DNA of 61,527 nucleotides from Cristatella mucedo (Eukaryota; Bryozoa; Phylactolaemata; Cristatellidae). Made by a program: the position numbers and the translations under genes. Shown one piece after another: positions 21,480-52,654 of this stretch. Within the stretch, counting starts at the first letter, position 1. Each line of letters begins with the position of its first letter. The stretch lies in contig WPIO01000114.1 of NCBI GenBank assembly GCA_009760855.2, positions 1,255,501-1,317,027 of the forward strand. Reading direction: 5' to 3'. The notes under the pieces are model-generated. The model saw only the letters and a list, made by a program, of their open reading frames with translations, was not told where the DNA came from and made no database searches.

Positions 21480-22280
21480 GTTCGTTGCTGCTGCGTTTCT
21501 AATACTGTCGTCATACCTGGATGCACTGGTGCAGCACCTACAAAGTAACTAGCCATGCTCCAAGGTTCAGTCATCGCTCAGTAGTCGTCGTGCATCAAAT
21601 GAGACTAGCACCATTGCGAGCGCTGCGTTTGCGGCCTAGTTCTGACCGGACGTGGAAGTCGCACACCGCGTTTGTAACACCGCCTTCACTTTCGAAGCCT
21701 GCGCTGCAGCAGTTGCATGATAGCAGTGAATTCTGGGCTTAATAGTGCTTAACGCATCTACAGTGGTGCTAAATGCACCTACTTTAGGTACCAAACTTAG
21801 CTAGTTTACACGTGGAAGTAGGTGAGCGTAATGCGAGCTGAATTGCACCTATAAGGGAAGACGTCGAAAAGCCAACCAACACACTGCAGCAGTTATTTAG
21901 GTAAGTTTGATTAGGACTGAATTCAGATTATGCAAAAACACTCAGAAATTGTATAACTAACATCGATTCCGCCGTGCCGACTCAGAAGAACAATGGCGAC
22001 GCGTAGTTCGGGGTATATTTTACCTAGGTTAGAAATTTTACAGCTTTACAAGCGCGGTGTGCAGTTTTCGCATCCTTTATAAACCGAATAGACCGAAAGT
22101 ACAGCTTCCGTAATGGTGCTAGTCTCAACCGACGCACGACGAATGCTGGCGACGCCAAAACCTTATATCGCGGCCAGTGACTTGCAAACGCTGCATCAAT
22201 GCACGCAGGTTCACCGGTAGTAGCAGGAACACGGCAGTGACAACGAGCGCACATACCTTGACGTATCAAGTGAGCTTCCA
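21480..22280. repeat. Long diverged inverted repeat
   Basis: The arms (about 21521-21710 and 22030-22230) share 'GAGACTAGCACCATT.CG', 'CGTCGTGC.TC' and 'GCACACCGCG.TTGTAA' in inverted order. The arms encode similar short peptides (RLAPLR) on opposite strands. Family unknown. Confidence 0.6.
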
Positions 22281-22699
22281 CAACTGTGAAATAGTCTATT
22301 TCAAAGTGGCGGACGGCTACAAACGTTCAGCAATGACCACGACGCTCAAATCCGCTAGAGCTCGAATAGCATTTGGAATTTCGAATTCCATGTGACTGCC
22401 CATCTATGGGCACCCTCTTTATATACGGTCTCAGCCATTAACTATCTATACTCGCATAGTCGCGTATAATAACCGACCGCCGTAATTCGGCGGGCTTACC
22501 TGATGCCGCAGTTACATCGTCGACGTCTCGGAAGTCACGCGTGAGGCGGCACCGGAAGCTACTGACTGGAGAGATGGGACTCGAAGTATCTTCAGTGCAG
22601 AGACGAGAGTCCATGGGTATCGTTTCTGTGGCTCACGCCTTCTGCAGCAGCTGTAAAGTCGTTGCTCTATTTTTAGATGGCGGCGCTAGCTTTATGCGG

Positions 22700-23655
22700 T
22701 TCCCTCACCGTCGATTAGTTTTGTAGCGCCTTGCTGGTCTTGGCTTAATGTTAGCACGAACAAGAGCTGTTCGGCAGCGGGCAAGAACTTCTTTGTCCTG
22801 AAGCAGTGAGCCATAGAGGAGCGCCAGTGCGGTTGGAGAGCAAGAGCTTATGAGCAAGCCAAGAAGCTCTGAGACCAGCGGTGGCGATTCGGCCTTTAGA
22901 ATTGGTCCGATACCCGCTGGAGCGGCTGATGGATGTTGGCTGGCCTGTCAACCTCCGCCATCACTCTGTCCAAAAAGAATCGTCTGGAACCCATTCGGCA
23001 TTCAAGCTGGACAGAGGTGCCCTTCCAGTGGCCTAGTGCCGGTATTAATTCCTTAACGTAATGGGCCATGGTGTCGGGCCCAATACCACTAAGCTTTTGC
23101 CCCATTGTCTCAGCTAAGTATTAAAGAGTCGAGCGACGCTCGCTCTGGGTCTTCTGTTCGGCACCTCGCTTTGGCTTCGCTGCGACGCAGTCAGACTGGT
23201 TTCTCTGAAAGCGAGGGAGGACGGCGGGCTGTCCACCGGCGATGGACGGAGCAGGACGAGGCCGCGCTAGGAGGATTCGGTGGACTCCACCGAATACGGT
23301 CGTATCGCATCCGAGCTAGCATTTTGTGTTTCTCTTGTGTGTTTTGTGTGCGCGCGTTCGCACGGGTCTCGGCATAAGGATTTACCGGTTAGAGCTAAAC
23401 GTAGTTGGTATGGTGTGACATATTTCATTGGATCGGGGTCCTCTGTCTATTTGGGCCGTTCCCCCTAGAGACGTAGGGAGCCTAAGTGTGGAGACGTGTT
23501 TCCTCCGCAAGAGTGCCTGAGATGGCGTGTTTGGGGTATTTCTGCCGCGAGGTGGAAACGGAGTCATAGTTCTCCGGTTAGGGTTTAGGCTCTTCGGTCT
23601 GGGCTAGTCCATTGGGGTCGTTCCCCATTATAGACGTAAGTAGCCTAAGTGCGGA
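22700..23655 (-). mobile_element. LTR retrotransposon leader and gag-like start, copy A
   Basis: Reverse complement of the stretch 60657-61527. Minus-strand order: tandem leader units (23655-23400), leader, then an ATG at 23105 opening 69 codons (GIGPDTMAHYVKELIPALGH, WKGTSVQLE). A frameshift follows, and a second open stretch continues (VSELLGLLISSCSPTALALL). Function of the ORF is inferred from position after the LTR and leader; no retroviral-type zinc knuckle is seen. It is the left portion of an element continued at 24923-25021, 27124-27334 and 28205-28567. Confidence 0.65.
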
Positions 23656-23989
23656 TTTAGTTTTGATCCACGAAGTAGAGAGCCAGCCGATGACCAGCAC
23701 CAACAGTTCAATACAACGTGGGAATGGAGCCGAAGGGCACAGGGCTCCCTTCGTCCCCTTTCCCACTCGACTGCCCTCTTCAAGGTTGGAGTTCCCTCCT
23801 CCCCACTCAACTCCGGCTGTTCCTTGGCCGACCCCGATGGTGAATCCACCATCTGTTCACCAGCGGGTTATCGGCCTGTGTCACCTTTTATTATAAGTGG
23901 ACCACAGCTGTGCACAGGCCACTCTCGAGGATGCTCCCTCCAGCTGTTGAGGAAAGGAGCGGTACCAGCCCGCATGCAATCTGACTAAA
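23656..23989 (-). repeat. 3' LTR of element 2
   Basis: Consensus outer end TGTAGTTTT (here TTTAGTTTT), inner end next to 'GCCCCCTGGACCTTAAGGTC', a polypurine tract on the minus strand. Confidence 0.75.
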
Positions 23990-24590
23990 TGCCCCCTGGA
24001 CCTTAAGGTCACAAGTTTGCAGCACCAACACATGTATCTGCAATGTACAGGGCACACTGAGCGAGCCAAGCCTCTACAACTGCGACACTATACATGCAGT
24101 GCCATATTGACATAGCAATAGCTGACTCCACAGGCGGGCTGGCTACCTTACAGCTGCTCGCAGGTGGCGCGCTGGTGCACGCCCTTTCGCGATCAGCCAG
24201 CAGCGTGAACTACCGGCTGTCGTCGCTCCATCTGCTTCCGCCGCCGCATCTCCGACATGCGCAGCTGCTTCTCCGCCCTGCACAGCCTCTCCAACCATCA
24301 CAGTCTCTCCGTCCTGTGCAGACCGAAGAGTCTGCATACACTCCGGCCTGCCGCCGACTCTGTCGCAGACGCCGCAAACTCTGTCGCGGACGCCGCTTGC
24401 CTTCCTCGAGGACACCTTCGCCTTCCTCCATGCGCAGTCTCACTGTCTGTCGCCTCGTACAACGCTGTTGCTTCGCAAGGATAAAAAATAAGTGCCACTC
24501 ACTCGGTTCGTGGCCACTTTTCTTGGTCTCCCTCTCGAAGTTCAGCAGCCTGTTTACACGGGCCACAGTCGCTCCCGCCGAGAAATAGCT

Positions 24591-24922
24591 AGTAGTTTTT
24601 ATCCGCGAAGCTAGTAGCCAGCCGATGACCACCACCACCAGTTTAATACAACGCATGGAGCCGAAGGGCGCACGGCTCCCTTCGGCCCCTTCTCCCGCTC
24701 GACTGCCCTCTCCCAGGTTGGCGTTCCCTAGTCCCTACTCAACTCCGGCTGTCCCTTGGCCGACCCCAATGGTGAATCCACCATCTGTTCACCAGCGGGT
24801 TATCGGCCTGTGTCAACGCCTCATTAGAAGCAGACCACAGGTGTGCACAGGCCCCTTTCGAGAATGCCCCCACCAGCTGTTGAGGAAAGGAGTGCTACCA
24901 GCCCGAATGCAATTGAACTGCA
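24591..24922 (-). repeat. 5' LTR of element 2
   Basis: Outer end TGCAGTTCAATTGC on the minus strand; inner end adjoins AGCTATTTC, a motif also found next to the 5' LTR of element 1. Confidence 0.75.
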
Positions 24923-25021
24923 GCGGAGACGTGTTTCCTCCACAAGAGTGCTTGGTTTGGCGTGTGTGGAGTATTCCTGCCGCAAGGTGGAAACGGAGTT
25001 CTCGTTCTCCGGTTAGGGTTT

Positions 25022-25332
25022 TGTTGTTCGGCATACAGAACGCTGGCCCAGAACAGCGCCAACGGTTTATTGTACAAGGCACGGAGCAGCAAGACACACA
25101 ACTGCCTTCGCCCCCTTCTCACCACCGAGTCTGCCCTCCTCCACTCCTCCGGGCCACCATCTCCCCACCAGCAGGTTACCGGCCTGTACATATACCACAT
25201 CACAGGCGGACCACAGCTGTGCACCGGCAGACCCAGATGGTGAATCCACCATCTGGCCACTAGTTGGTTATAGGCCTGTGTCTATGCCACATCACAGGCT
25301 CATCAGAGGAGCCGGCATACACTCAAACTACA
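25022..25332 (-). repeat. 3' LTR of element 1
   Basis: TG...CA ends. On the minus strand it is preceded by the purine-rich 'CTTAAGGTCAAGGGGGTG', the likely polypurine tract. Confidence 0.85.
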
Positions 25333-26368
25333 CACCCCCTTGACCTTAAGGTCTCAAGTTTGCAGTGCCAATGCGAAGGGTCACAAGTTTGCAGCACCAA
25401 CACATGTAGCAGCAAGGTACAGGGCAGCATGAACGAGCCAATCTATGCAGCAATGGACGAGCCTATCTATAAACGATACAAACTATACCCTACAGATCCT
25501 CGACATAGCAGCTAACACCAATAGCTGACTCCACAGGCTACCTGACGGCTGATCGCAAGAGGCGAGCTGGTGCACGGCCTTTTGCGACCAGCCAGCAACG
25601 TGAGCCCCCGGTCATCGTCATCGAGCTGACGTCCACAGCCACTGTTTTTCGGACTCCAACCGCCGTCGCTCCATCCGCCTCTGCCACCTCTGCCGATTCT
25701 GCCGCCGCATCTCCGATATACGCAGCTGCTTCTCCGTCCTGTGTAACCTTTCCAGCCTGGACAGTCTCTCCGGCCTGCACAATCTCTGCGGCCTGCACAG
25801 AATCTCCCTCCTGGACAGACTCTCCGTCCTGTGCAGACTCTTCGGTCTAACACACACTGTGGCCTGTGCAGATTCTACCTCCTGGACAGCCTCCCGTCCT
25901 GTGCAGACTCTTCGGTCGGCACACACTCTTCTGCCTGTGCAGACTCTTCGGTCTGCACACACTCTCCTGCCTGTGCCGCGTCACAGCCCACCGGCTGGTC
26001 GCAGGCCAACGTCACCTTCATGACTTGTGCTGCATCGCTGGCCACTACCTCTTTGGCGGACGCCGCCGACTCTGCCTCGAACGCAGCCACCGACTCTGTC
26101 GCGGGTGCCACCGCCGCCTTCCACCTGGACGCCGCCGACCCTGTCGCGGCTGCCGCCGACTCTGCCGCGGACGCCGCCGCCTTCCGCGAGGACGCCGCCG
26201 ACCATGACGCGGACGCCGCCGACTCTGTCGCGGACGCCACCGCCTTCTACGGGGACGCCGCCGCCTCTCCGTGCACCGTCTCACTCTCCGTCGCCTCAGC
26301 CACACCACTGACCGTTGCCTCGCACAACGCCGTTGCTTCGTGGAACACCATCGCAGCCTAACCAAACG
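25333..26368 (-). repeat. Coding minisatellites inside element 1
   Basis: Two repeat zones. 25730-25975 has about 21-30-bp units around 'CTGTGCAGACTCTTCGGTCT'. 26050-26270 has units around 'GCCGCCGACTCTGTCGCGGA'. On the minus strand they encode alternating words such as QTEESAQ, and ATESAAS. Because the repeats are GC-rich and stop-free, long open frames appear on both strands; only the minus direction agrees with the LTR orientation. Confidence 0.75.
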
Positions 26369-26812
26369 TCACCGCTTTGATAGCCGTTGCCTGCCGCCAC
26401 AGGGTGGCAGCCTGACAAACCTCTGTCGCCTGGCACACAGTCGGTGACCGCTGCTGCCGCTTCCGGTCCTCCTGCCGGCCCTCTCAGTCCGACCAGCCTG
26501 TACCCAATCAGCGTGCAGCAATCGCGCTCTACCGGCAGGCGAGGTGAATGCCCTCACTAGGTCCTCACGAAGCTTGGCATAGTCATCCTGAACTTCCTGC
26601 GGGAGCCCTGAGGCAAACGTGAAGCAGCCGTGCCCCGCCTTGCATCGCAAAGAGAAAAAACAAGTGGCACGTACTCTGTTCGTAGCCACTTTTCTCGAGC
26701 TCCCTCTCGAAGTTCAGCAGCCAGCCAACGAAGTCTCCGAAGCCATCGAAGCCTAGGGATGCTGCACAAGACATCTCCCGGGGCGTCATCGGCTACGTCC
26801 CGCGAAATAGCT
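26369..26812 (-). pseudogene. Gag-like remnant of element 1
   Basis: Starts just inside the 5' LTR. Two minus-strand frames overlap. The first (from 26789) contains FGDFVGWLLNFERELEKSGY. The second (from 26689) contains GHGCFTFASGLPQEVQDDY and LREDLVRAFTSPAG. This is the pattern of the capsid part of Ty3/Gypsy Gag, with a frameshift between the halves. I infer Gag from these motifs and position; no nucleocapsid zinc knuckle is visible. Confidence 0.6.
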
Positions 26813-27123
26813 TGTGGTTCGGCATACAGAACGCTGGCCCAGAACAACGCCAACGGCTTATTGCACAAGGCACGGAGCAGCAAGACGCACGACTGCCTTC
26901 GCCCCCTTCTCACCACCGAATCTGCCCTCCTCCACTCATCCGGGCCACCATCTCCCCACCAGCAGTTTACAGGCCCGTGCATATACCAAATCACAGGCGG
27001 ACCACAGCTGTGCACCGGCAGATCCAGATGGTGAATCCACCATCTGGCCACCAGTGGGTTACCGGCCTGTGTCCATGCCACATCCTAGGCTCATCAGAGG
27101 AGCTGGCATACACTCAAACTACA
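26813..27123 (-). repeat. 5' LTR of element 1
   Basis: TG...CA ends (minus: TGTAGTTTGAGTGTATGCC to TATGCCGAACCACA), same length as its partner. Directly inside lies AGCTATTTCGCGGG, which does not begin with the usual TGG of a tRNA primer site. Confidence 0.85.
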
Positions 27124-27334
27124 GGTTTAGGATCCGGTTCGCGCTCGTCTATTTGGGTCATTCCCTACTATAGACGTAATTAGCTTAAGTGTGTAGACCT
27201 ATTCCTTCCGCAAGAGTGCTTGAGTTGGCATGTGGGGGGTATTCCTATCGCACTGGTGGAAGCGGAGTCCTAGTTCTCCGGTCAGGGCTTAGGCTCTGGT
27301 TCAGGCTCCGTCTATTTGGGTCGTTCCCCACTAT
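27124..27334 (-). repeat. Leader units of copy A, continued
   Basis: Contains 'CTATTTGGGTCGTTCCCCAC', 'AGACGTAA', 'CCGCAAGAGTGCTTGAG' and 'GTTCTCCGG', the components of the roughly 165-bp leader unit that is repeated in tandem in both copies. Confidence 0.8.
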
Positions 27335-28190
27335 AATAATAATAATAACAATAATAATGCACTTGATAAAGCGCCCTCAGAGAACTTTATCTCTCTCTAG
27401 GCGCTTTACATTTGCTGCAAAGGGAAATGCAATTGAATGGTGAGTAAAATCATGCTTGATAAGCAAACAAAATGAATAAAATGGCTAGGGGGTTACATGC
27501 GCAGGATCAGCATGCAAATGTTGTTAGTGGCAGCATTCACAGTGTTAGCACGCATAAGCACATGAAGGACGAATCACAGGGACCCACTAAATGCTGTGCT
27601 AAATAAGTGTGTTTTTAAGTTCTTTTTAAATGTGGCCAGGTCAGGGGATGTTCTGACGCAGGTCGGGAGGGAGTTCCAGGCTTTGGGAGCATACGAACTA
27701 AATGCACGGTCTCCAAAGGATTTGAGGTTTGTACGGGGTATTTGTACACTTTTGGATCCCGAAAAGCGGGTGGTACGATGTTTGGCCTGATGGGGGAGTA
27801 CATCAGAGAGATAGGCTGGAGCCAAAGAATGAAGTGACCAAAAAGTGAGCGACAAAACCTTGACGTCAATCCATTGCTTGACTGGTAGCCAGTGCAGGTC
27901 GGCGAGAAGTGGAGTAATGTGGCAACTGCGAAGCTCACCACAGACAAGCCTAGCTGCAGAGTTTTGCACCAGCTGCAATCGCCTGATCGCACATGCCGGT
28001 AGGCCAGCGAGCAGTGAGTTGCAGAAGTCGAGACGGGATGTCACAAGTACATGGACCAACTTAGATGTGGTATCCTTATCTAAACAAGCCCGAATTTTAG
28101 CAATGTGATGAAGCTGAAAATAGGCAGATTTGACTGTGGAGCTGATATGGTCGTCTAGCGAGAGGTCGCTTTGGAATATTACACCTAGAC
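27335..28190 (-). mobile_element. LINE copy inserted in copy A
   Basis: Begins at ACTATA in a leader unit with (AAT)n and the antisense tail. The minus strand is open from 28059 to 27574 with the RT C-terminal motifs (SRLDFCNSLLAGLPACAI, ADLHWLPVKQWIDVK, GDRAFSSYAPKAWNSLP). The leader resumes at about 28205 with ACTATAGACGTAAG. Confidence 0.9.
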
Positions 28191-28204
28191 AATGCCTATA
28201 TGAC

Positions 28205-28278
28205 TATAGACTATAACATGACTATAGACGTAAGTAGCCTCAGTGTGGAGACGTATTCCCTCCGCAAGAGTGCTTTGC
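28205..28278 (-). repeat. First leader unit of copy A
   Basis: 'GACTATAGACGTAAGTAGCC' to 'CCTCCGCAAGAGTGC', directly inside the LTR. Confidence 0.7.
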
Positions 28279-28567
28279 AGTTGAGAGAGTGTGACGAGTG
28301 TGGAGATAAAACTGAGCTAGACGCGCAGCGACTTTGTGGGCTTGCGAATGAAGCTTAGTAAAATCCCCAATTTTTGTCTCGCCTTCCAATTCACGCGGCG
28401 GACTCACGACCCCCTTTATTAACGGTAAGAAGGTCAGCGCCAGAAAAGCTCGTTTCGTGGGGGCCAGCCTTTTCCGTGCAGGCGTGCACCGAACGGCATC
28501 AGGCGGTAGGTTACGCCCCCAGGTAAGTGGCAGGTCAAGCCTACTCGGCCGAGCCTTCGGCGTTACA
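28279..28567 (-). repeat. 5' LTR of copy A
   Basis: Reverse complement of 60237-60527 with moderate divergence: minus start TGTAACGCCGAAGGCTCGG, end CTCTCAAC. Its outer edge lies about 215 bp upstream of the RNF8-type start codon. Confidence 0.7.
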
Positions 28568-28568
28568 G

Positions 28569-28577
28569 TTTGATTGG
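28569..28577 (-). promoter_or_regulatory. CCAAT-type box upstream of the RNF8-type gene
   Basis: TGATTGGCT lies directly beside the LTR edge, about 210 bp before the start codon. Promoter role is inference; no TATA box is obvious between it and the ATG. Confidence 0.25.
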
Positions 28578-28783
28578 CTACCCAAATTGGTAGAATAAAC
28601 TTTATTTATTCACTGATCAAAAATACCGCATCCGCTGTAAGCGTCGGAGGTAATTACTAAGTACTAATATTTAATGTAAGGAGTTCGCGGTGTGTCGCAA
28701 GGCAGGAATGATCAACCTCTTTGACACGGGAGGGGAGGAGGTAGGAGAGCCGTTTGGCCGTTTACCGGTCCGGTGCGGGAGCC

Positions 28784-48649
<19,866 letters not shown>

Positions 48650-50022
48650 CGCAGTGGACCGTGTTTAGTGTCTGTGAACAATGACATTGGATGTCAGCAG
48701 TCACGTCAGCTAGACAATGTGGTCTTTCGCTTTCTGTCCTACCGAGATCGCCAGGGACACAGGATTGTAGGTGCGCAAGTGTGCTGACCCTCACGTTCTC
48801 GACTGGGAAGCTTCTACAACCTGCTGCTGCTGCTGATGGCCTTGGCTCTCTTTTTATGGTGGTTGACCATGCAAATACATATCCCTTGTAGTCAGCGAGT
48901 GTCAGTTTTTGTGTTACTCTAGTGCTTGTCACAAGTAAACGATTGATCTTATCGCTCAGGCAGTGTGGCAGTCAGTGAATAATCGTCGGAGTTCTGACTG
49001 AGCCTGCTGAAAATATAGACTAATCAATGTCTTAGGGTGTGAAGCCAAGATCTCCGACATCAGGATTTAGTCCTAATTAATTAGCTTTAGATATCGTAGA
49101 TCCTTTGGTAGTAGCATCTTAATTTGGTCTATTTCATGTTCAGCTGCTTGACCATATTTTTTAGAGCAATTGTATTTTGAAATAATGGGATTAATGAGGG
49201 GAATGAGTTAAAAAGCTGGGAAGATTATTATTTTGCCAGAAATTAGGTGCATACCGTGGGTGGCTGATAAAATGTTTCTTGTTTCATGCGGCTCTATAAA
49301 TTCAGCAACTTTTGCAATCATTAACTGGTGCAAAAAATAATGGAAGTAATGAGTAAATTGCTTTCTAGGCACTTGTCGAATGCTGTGGATGGACCATTTC
49401 GATGTGGCTTCGTGATCAGGGCCAGCACTTCCACTAGGCGAGCTAGGAAATCGTGTAGGGCACTGGGATAAGGGGGATGCCAAAAAGTCTAGAAAACTAC
49501 AAAATAGCTATCTTTTGGTAAAATGTTAAAAAATAACACCGAACCACTTTCCATATTAAAACTTTTTGGCTGCTTACTGAATGAAAATATTGCTGATTGA
49601 AGTAAAGCTGCTATAAAAATAAAATTATCAGAACAGTGCAGAAGCAAGGGGTGGTGGTTCCAACTGTTAGCAGTACATGTTGGCCCTAGGGATTTTGTGG
49701 GCAGGTCGACGACCTCGTTCCTTGGGTGCATTGGTCTTTGGGGAAAACGACTGCAGCAGGCAGTGAAATAGCTGGGCAGTGCAGCTAAAGCCGGCAGTGC
49801 AGCTGGATTTGGTCAGGCTACTGGAACCTCTCGTATTGGGTACCTGGCAACTAAGGAGTAGCTGGAGGCATATGCAGTTGTTTTCCAGAGCACCACGGAG
49901 TAATGTATCTAGGGTGCTTGAACCAACTGAAGCATCCTCTGCAGGTTTCCTATCCACAAGGGCTGCTAGAGAATCCATCCTTGTGCAAAAGAGCCCTTTC
50001 CTAGCGTATAAGTCGATTTAAG
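48650..50022 (+). other. 3' flank of the RNF8-type gene
   Basis: No recognisable protein. A possible poly-A signal AATAAA lies at 49618-49623, about 970 bp after the stop; earlier signals are not obvious. Short open frames on both strands look random. Confidence 0.35.
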
Positions 50023-50080
50023 TATAATAATAATTATAATGATACATTTGATACAGAACCCCGGAGAAATCGTCTCTCTT

Positions 50081-50120
<40 letters not shown>

Positions 50121-50565
50121 CACCTTGCATTTGATGCAAAGGAAGCACTATCGCATGGCTAGTCGTAGCATGCTCAATAAACAACAGGAATAACATGGTT
50201 AGTGGTGACATGCAGAGGGTCAGCATGAAAGTCTTATTAGTGGCAGCATGCACTGTCAGCAGCCATAAGCACATAATGGTCGATTCATAGAAACCCACTA
50301 AATGCTGTGATACATAAGTGTGTTTTTAGTTTCTTTTAATATGCGGTCAAGCCAGGAGATGTGACACTGGTTGGGAGTGAGTTTCAGGGTTTGGGAGCAT
50401 GTAAACTAAAGGTGCGGTCTCCAGAGGATTCGAGTTGTGGGTAAACAGTTGGATTTCGAAAAACAGGTGGTACGATGCTTAGCCGGGTGGGGGAGTAAAT
50501 CTGATAGGTAGGCTGGAGCGAAAAAATGGAGGGACCTAAAAGTGAGTGACAAAACCTTGAAGTCT
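50023..50565 (-). repeat. LINE copy with (CT)n expansion
   Basis: AT tail, diverged antisense tail with a CT run (about 50082-50118) grown from its CTCTCT block, then 3' UTR and a decayed RT end. Confidence 0.8.
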
Positions 50566-52650
50566 TAGAAGTTCCTTACCTGGGAGCTAATATTTTCTAC
50601 ATATCCTGAGGAGATCCTTAATAAGTGCAAGGCTATGGAGGAATCTATTACTAATGGAGATGGATAGGAACTGAGTTGAGCTGCATACCATTGTTACAAG
50701 GCTTCCCCAGGCAACGAATTCCCGAGAGGTTTTGCAATTTCTATTGCAGCATAGATTGATAGAATTTGTCCCAGTGTTTCAGTGTTTCACTGAGAATTTT
50801 ATTGACCTTGCCAATTTCAGTGGCCACTGGAAAAAATAAGTTATTCAAAATTAAAGCTAATAAAACTTTTTCGTTATATAAAGAAAGACTGGTTGGCTAT
50901 GCAATAAGTTTTTTTGAATCCGATTTAGCATATTCTCTGGACATAAAGGAAATGGCCTGAGAGTTGGCCAAGAACAAGCAAGGAATGCCAAGTTTCGAAC
51001 ATATATTTTTAGAATTTATTATTGCATTTGTGCCTGTTACTTATGTAATATTTGTATAATTCATTTGCATAACGCCTTAAGGTAATCCGTCTTTTGTTGT
51101 ATAGCGCCATAATGTCGATTCAGGCACTTCACAAATGCCAAGGGTCTTGAGCCACGAACTCCGCCAGACGTCTGGGCGAGCTCCCTCTGGGCCTAACCAG
51201 CTCGGCATCGTTTGTGAGTCTTGATAAAAACTTGTGCACCTTGCAAATGGGGTCTTGTTTCATGTTTGGCAGGTTGGGGAGAGCAGGAAATGGCAAAGGG
51301 GTGCTATTTATCTGATCTCGCTCAGGGCGATACAACGCCTTGCACCGGCCCTGTTTCCGATATCGTGCAGTATCAGCAAACGTAAGTACTGAGGTTAATT
51401 CTTATGCATCCCGAAAATGCTATGAGGTATACGCGGGATTTTAGTTATTATTTTTTAATATCAATTCTGGGGGATGTCCTTACGTCAATCGGGAGTGAGT
51501 TACGAGGTCGGAGAGCATCAGGAGAGAAATTGATCGTTTGGCGATTGCCTCTGTAAAGTCGTAAAAAGGTAGAACCGAAACTCAAGAAGTATGTGAAACG
51601 ATTGGAAAGGTGTGGGCTAGTCGACGCTTTTATAAGGGCACGTCGCCACGTAGGCTTATCCTGATTATAAGAAGAGAAAAAACAATCAGCCTAATTAACA
51701 GCTGCTCTAAATTAGCAAGCTAATTCGCTTTTTACTCCCTTGAAAAGGAGACGGCCTTAAAATTTTAAAAAATGTGCCATATTTCCTTGCCTAAAACCGT
51801 ACACGTTGAGGCAAGTAACACATCGTGGTTGTTTGCCTGATTAACGTTGTCAGTTGATAGCTTTTGACTGATTAAATTCAGGTAGCAGACAAAATAGGAG
51901 TGAGGAAGCTCTGGTAGCTGCATACACAGAGCATGTCGGACCCAAGCCCTCTCAGCAGGAGTGATCAGTGGATCGGCTAGGTCTCAAAGTGAAGCAACTC
52001 GACAATTCCGAGACATACTCATGGTCATCTCTGCATTTTCCTGCAACTTTAGCAGTACCGAAAGATTCTTACAATTTTTCGCCGACAGATTGGTAAGTGA
52101 AAGGAAACTAATCGGTTGGAGATATCCGAGGGTCTTGTAGCCTATATTGTTGATGGCTTGTGGTATGCATCGCGCTGGCATCATCTCTTAACTCGCCTTC
52201 ATCTATCCCACCCCTCCACACAGGTTCAGCTTTGGTCTACTGCCGGCCCTTAAGTCTTGCAGATGTTACAACTCGGTAATGGATGGAGGTTTAGGCTTCC
52301 ACACCACTCCAGACATATCTAATGGGCACATTGGTCATCGATGATTGAAACGGTGATGCTTTAAGTCAGTTAAATTATTATAGATATTCAATATTTGCAG
52401 TTTCTGCATTAAAACTGCTCCGAAGAACTAAGTATAGGATAAGCTATGGCCAAGGCCACATAACAGCCGATGCCGTGTAATATGCTGTCAGTGTACGTAA
52501 GCAGGACACGGACAATGTTGGACCGTTTATAAACAGCACTTCACACTCGCATGGTACCGGAAACTCGGTTGCCTTTGACCCCCCGTGGAAAGGTAATCCT
52601 GCAACTTTCTCCCTGTCCTGTTTGGGTCCGAAGTCAATAAATCTTTTCTA
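50566..52650. other. No supported gene
   Basis: AT-rich, only short open frames, no recognised repeat apart from vague LINE-like words around 51480-51640. Confidence 0.45.
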
Positions 52651-52654
52651 ACGA

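Larger units (their letters stand above)
23656..24922 (-). mobile_element. Gag-only LTR element 2, complete with GCGGA duplication
   Basis: Two LTRs (23656-23989, 334 bp, and 24591-24922, 332 bp) bound 601 bp of internal DNA. The 5-bp repeat GCGGA flanks the whole (23651-23655, 24923-24927). The minus strand encodes a short gag-like remnant next to the right-hand 5' LTR (LLNFERETKKSGHEPS) and then a low-complexity Glu/Arg/Gln part. No protease, RT or integrase is present. It interrupts a leader unit of copy A. Confidence 0.85.
25022..27123 (-). mobile_element. Gag-only LTR element 1, complete with GGTTT duplication
   Basis: Two LTRs of identical length (311 bp: 25022-25332 and 26813-27123) enclose 1480 bp. 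GGTTT flanks the element on both sides (25017-25021, 27124-27128). Removing the element restores the leader-unit sequence CCGGTTAGGGTTTAGG. The internal region encodes a gag-like domain followed by a long Ala/Glu/Ser-rich low-complexity part on the minus strand. No pol domains are visible. By eye the two LTRs differ at roughly 20-25 positions, so the insertion is not recent. Confidence 0.9.

Noticed and set aside
25831-26365. Long plus-strand open frames in the LTR element
   Set aside because: They are antisense to the element orientation fixed by LTRs and polypurine tract; GC-rich repeats keep both strands open.
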